A DNA stretch of 64,000 bases from Nemophila menziesii (lineage: Eukaryota > Streptophyta > Magnoliopsida > Boraginales > Hydrophyllaceae). The notes beneath the pieces were generated by a model. It made no database searches and was not told the origin of the DNA. It was given only the letters and a program-made list of their open reading frames with translations. This document shows, in pieces, positions 61,181-64,000 of the stretch; positions within the stretch are counted from its first letter, which is position 1; the number at the start of each line of letters is the position of its first letter. The stretch is taken from assembly GCA_029959085.1 (NCBI GenBank), contig JARWIR010000021.1:20547620-20611619 (forward strand), read 5' to 3'. Both the position numbers and the translations under genes were made by a program.

Positions 61181-61777
61181 ATTTTAATTCTTTACTTAAT
61201 AGTATATATTTTTTCAATCTCTTTATTCTAGAAAAAGGAAGGGTGTATTTCTAGGTTAAACATGCTAAATGAAAATTCTCACTCTGTAATGTTTCACTTG
61301 GACTAGTAAATATAAGATTTTTCTCCTTGAGAAAGCACTATGAATACAAGTATGAGTGAGTAAGGAATATAAGATTTTATTTTTTATTTCTATTAGAAAT
61401 TTTTTATGATCATTTTAGCTAGGTGTGACTTGCCTGACGTAACTGCTAACTTGGCCAAAGGTGATGGATATAGTTTAATTCACAACATATCCAAAATAAA
61501 TAATCATATAAAGAAATAAAATCTAAATTTTTTTGATTATAAATATTATTTCAGATTAAATTAATCAATACATATTAATAAGTAATATACCCAATGCTGG
61601 ACCATATGATCAAACCATATTGTTTTCTTCCTTCTCACATATAAAGAAAATATAGGCTGATGTGTCCTAAAATTTTCGCCTTAACCCATCAAATAATTAA
61701 ATAATATTTTTATTTAAAAAACCAATATTAATATTATCTAAATACATACATATCTCTTTATCATTAGCATCTCTATC

Positions 61778-61786
61778 AAACCCTAA
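61778..61786 (+). promoter_or_regulatory. Telo-box AAACCCTAA, unit E
   Basis: Same motif and context as in unit B. Confidence 0.4.
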
Positions 61787-62573
61787 TTTCTCTCACGGGC
61801 CACTGTTTTCTTTTACTATCTCTAACCTCTAACATATTCAACAATCTCATCTTCTCTCGTAGTATTTTATTTTTTAAATATGTTACATTCATCCTATTTT
61901 TTACAATCTCATCATCTTCCTACCTTCAATATCATGTTTTACCAATTACGAATCCATATCTCCATTCTACTAACAAAATGTAATCATTGCATCTCCTCTC
62001 AGATTGGTGTTCATGACATTTCATGTAAGTATTTGTTGACATACTTAATTTTTAAAATAATTTTAATTTCTTCTTCAGTGATCTTTGTAAAAAATATTTA
62101 TTTTTTACCAAAATTTGTACCTAACAATTCTTTTATATATTATAAGCTCCTTCATTTAAAATCTGAAATTCATAAGATGATTTTTAAGTATATATTCGGA
62201 AGTTATGTAGATTTTAATTTTTTCAAACATGTTTTAAAAAATTATAATAAGACTAATCGAGACTCAGTCATCTTGTTGCTTAAGTTGTAACTCTTTCTAA
62301 TGCTAAAAATTGCACAATGTAATGTATGTTCAATTTTTGGGTCAAAATATTTTGTTTTAATTAGATAAACTTGAATTATAACAGTACAAATGAAAAACTG
62401 TATAAGAAAAGAAACTAACCAATATAGAAAATAAAATAAATAAAAAGAAAACACTATAAGAAAGAACCAATGAATTTATCTTATGTCACATTTTTTGTAG
62501 AGTTTTGATAGGAATAAGACAATTTTGTGCAAAGATTTATCATTTTCATTTATCATATAACAGGTTATTGACA

Positions 62574-63383
62574 TAGAAAGGACAACAAAGAGTTGTTATC
62601 TCACTCGTAAATGAAGTAAATAGTGACTCTCCACCTTCGTTTCATTACATACCTCAAAACGCACTATTTCAAAACGCGTATGTAAGTTACTCTTTAGCTC
62701 GTATAGGAGATAATAACTGTTGCTCAGCTTGTTCTGGTGATTGTTTATCACTTTCAACACCTTGTGCTTGTGCACATGAAATGGGGGGGAGATTTCGCGT
62801 AGACACCTGAAGGACTTGTAAAGGAGGAGTTTCTTAAGTAGTGTATCTCAAGGAACCGTGACCCTGAAAAACATTGCAAATTCTTTTGTAAAGTATGCCC
62901 ACTCAAAAGGTCAAAAACCGAGGATTCTATCGAACCTTGTAAATATCATTTAGTTAGGAAGTTTATAAATGAATGTTGGTTAAAATATGGTTGTAATAAA
63001 CAATGTGGTAATCGCGTTGTGCAACGTGGAATTACCCAGAAGTTACAGGTAATATGTACATTTTGTTGTAACTATACTATTCTCTAACTAATTTACTAAT
63101 TTTATTATGTTTGTGTGTTTCATTTCAGGTGTTTATGACATCTGGAGGAAAAGGATGGTGGCTAGTAATCAAGCCACCACCAAGTCGATCTGCAGGTCAC
63201 CAACTAGGCCTAGTGGCAATAATATATGAGCCAATTAATCAAGCCACAGCCTACGCCCATCTGAATGGTCATACATATCATTTAAACAATGCTACTAGGA
63301 CTAAGAAGGATCACATAAGGATGATGTTTGCCAAACACAAACGAATAAACATTGGCGTCCAGCAAAGCTCAAGCCAATTGTAA
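62574..63383 (+). pseudogene. SUVR-like pre-SET fragment fused to unrelated sequence, unit E
   Basis: Exon 1 is 62574-63048 and exon 2 starts at 63129. It carries the same lesions as unit B: the small deletion at the start, the seven-G frameshift and the TAG. Exon 2 reads VFMTSGGKGWWLVIKPPPSR and stays open to TAA at 63381-63383. B continues further because of a small indel near 31257 (ATTCGTGCC against ATTGGCGTCC here). No SET domain. Confidence 0.87.
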
Positions 63384-64000
63384 CACTACCAATGGCCCAG
63401 TCAACCATTTCTCTTTCTTCCTTGGTTCAAACCATCATCGTACTCCTTCTGTCTACAACACTATGAATTCGGCTAGATAAATGGTGATGTAAATAGGTCT
63501 CCACCCTTAATATGTACTTGTCCTCAACTATATATAAGATCTGATTACTTAAAAGGTATTAGAATGGAATATGGTATGCATGTAATATGATAAAATAAAT
63601 ACAAATAATATTAACGCATCAAACTATAAATTATAAGAATAGCTTATTCAAGAGTCTTTAAAATTATGGTTAAATTTTATGTTGTATAAGAGTACCATTT
63701 TCTTACACTAAGTTAGACACCATGATTCTTCTTATTTAGCATTCTTTGTTTGTCTGAACTTAAGTTACTTTTTATTGTAAAGGGACATTATTTAAGCCAT
63801 CCATTTAATTCATGAAAACATATCAAAATATTTTAAATGTATCCCAATTTATATATATTGTGTTGGGTGAAATCGTTCCTTACTTAACTATGGGTCCCAA
63901 ACTAGTAATGCATGCTATAAGAAATGACTAATAAATATGTTGAGAGTTAATATATGGACAACAATTGAACAAAAAAAATATGAATTACAATCATAAATAT
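63384..64000. other. Unit E right part, cut by window end
   Basis: Matches 31288-31905 of unit B. No gene recognised. Confidence 0.5.

Larger units (their letters stand above)
45761..64000. repeat. 31.9-kb segment, second copy (window-truncated)
   Basis: Starts at ATTTTTAATGCAAG, matching 13838, and runs in register to the window end, equivalent to about 31.9 kb in the first copy. A second unit C and a second TE mosaic would be expected beyond the window if the duplication is complete. Confidence 0.9.
51142..64000. repeat. Array unit E (copy of B, cut by window end)
   Basis: Restarts at TATAGTTTAAGAGTTT and matches unit B to the last base of the window, including the Harbinger at the same site and the B-type lesions in the pre-SET exon. 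Confidence 0.92.

Noticed and set aside
1..64000. CRISPR array, tRNA or rRNA genes
   Set aside because: No regularly spaced short repeats with unique spacers, and no cloverleaf or rRNA-like conserved stretch was noticed on reading.

Overview
This is nuclear DNA of a flowering plant, probably a eudicot; I cannot name the species. It is very AT-rich and has almost no intact genes. The recognisable pieces are plant-typical: a Ty1/copia element, a TM9SF/nonaspanin pseudogene, a Ulp1-like (C48 peptidase) pseudogene, SUVR-type histone methyltransferase pre-SET fragments, two PIF/Harbinger DNA transposons, an Athila-type Ty3/gypsy remnant and a LINE fragment. No rRNA, tRNA or CRISPR was recognised.

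Layout. 1-5216 is a decayed Ty1/copia element; the window opens inside its 5' LTR. 5475-6400 (-) is the C-terminal half of a TM9SF gene broken by frameshifts. 7621-9726 (-) is a multi-exon Ulp1-like pseudogene that keeps the catalytic Cys motif but has lost the His. From 9799 to the window end the DNA is a tandem array. The basic unit is about 9.1-9.4 kb: A 9799-19208, B 19209-33745 (enlarged by a 5.46-kb Harbinger), C 33746-41776 (truncated), D 45761-51141 (5'-truncated) and E 51142-64000 (Harbinger-bearing, cut by the window edge). A 4-kb TE mosaic (41777-45760) sits between C and D.

The array is nested. D and E are near-identical to A and B at a constant offset of about 31.92 kb up to the Harbinger, so a segment of about 31.9 kb (13838-45760) was duplicated recently on top of an older array of units. 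Each unit carries, in order, a decayed unidentified minus-strand reading frame, a promoter-like stretch that usually has a telo-box (AAACCCTAA), and two exons of a SUVR-like gene. These encode the cysteine-rich pre-SET region and the first dozen residues after it, then switch into unrelated sequence. No SET domain is present, so no copy can encode a methyltransferase.

Nothing here works as an operon or pathway. The window is a pseudogene and transposon landscape. Its most notable feature is the amplification of a chimeric, silencing-related gene fragment. The Harbinger copies have both expected genes (a Myb/SANT-like protein and a DDE transposase), but both carry the same disabling lesions, so they look non-autonomous today.
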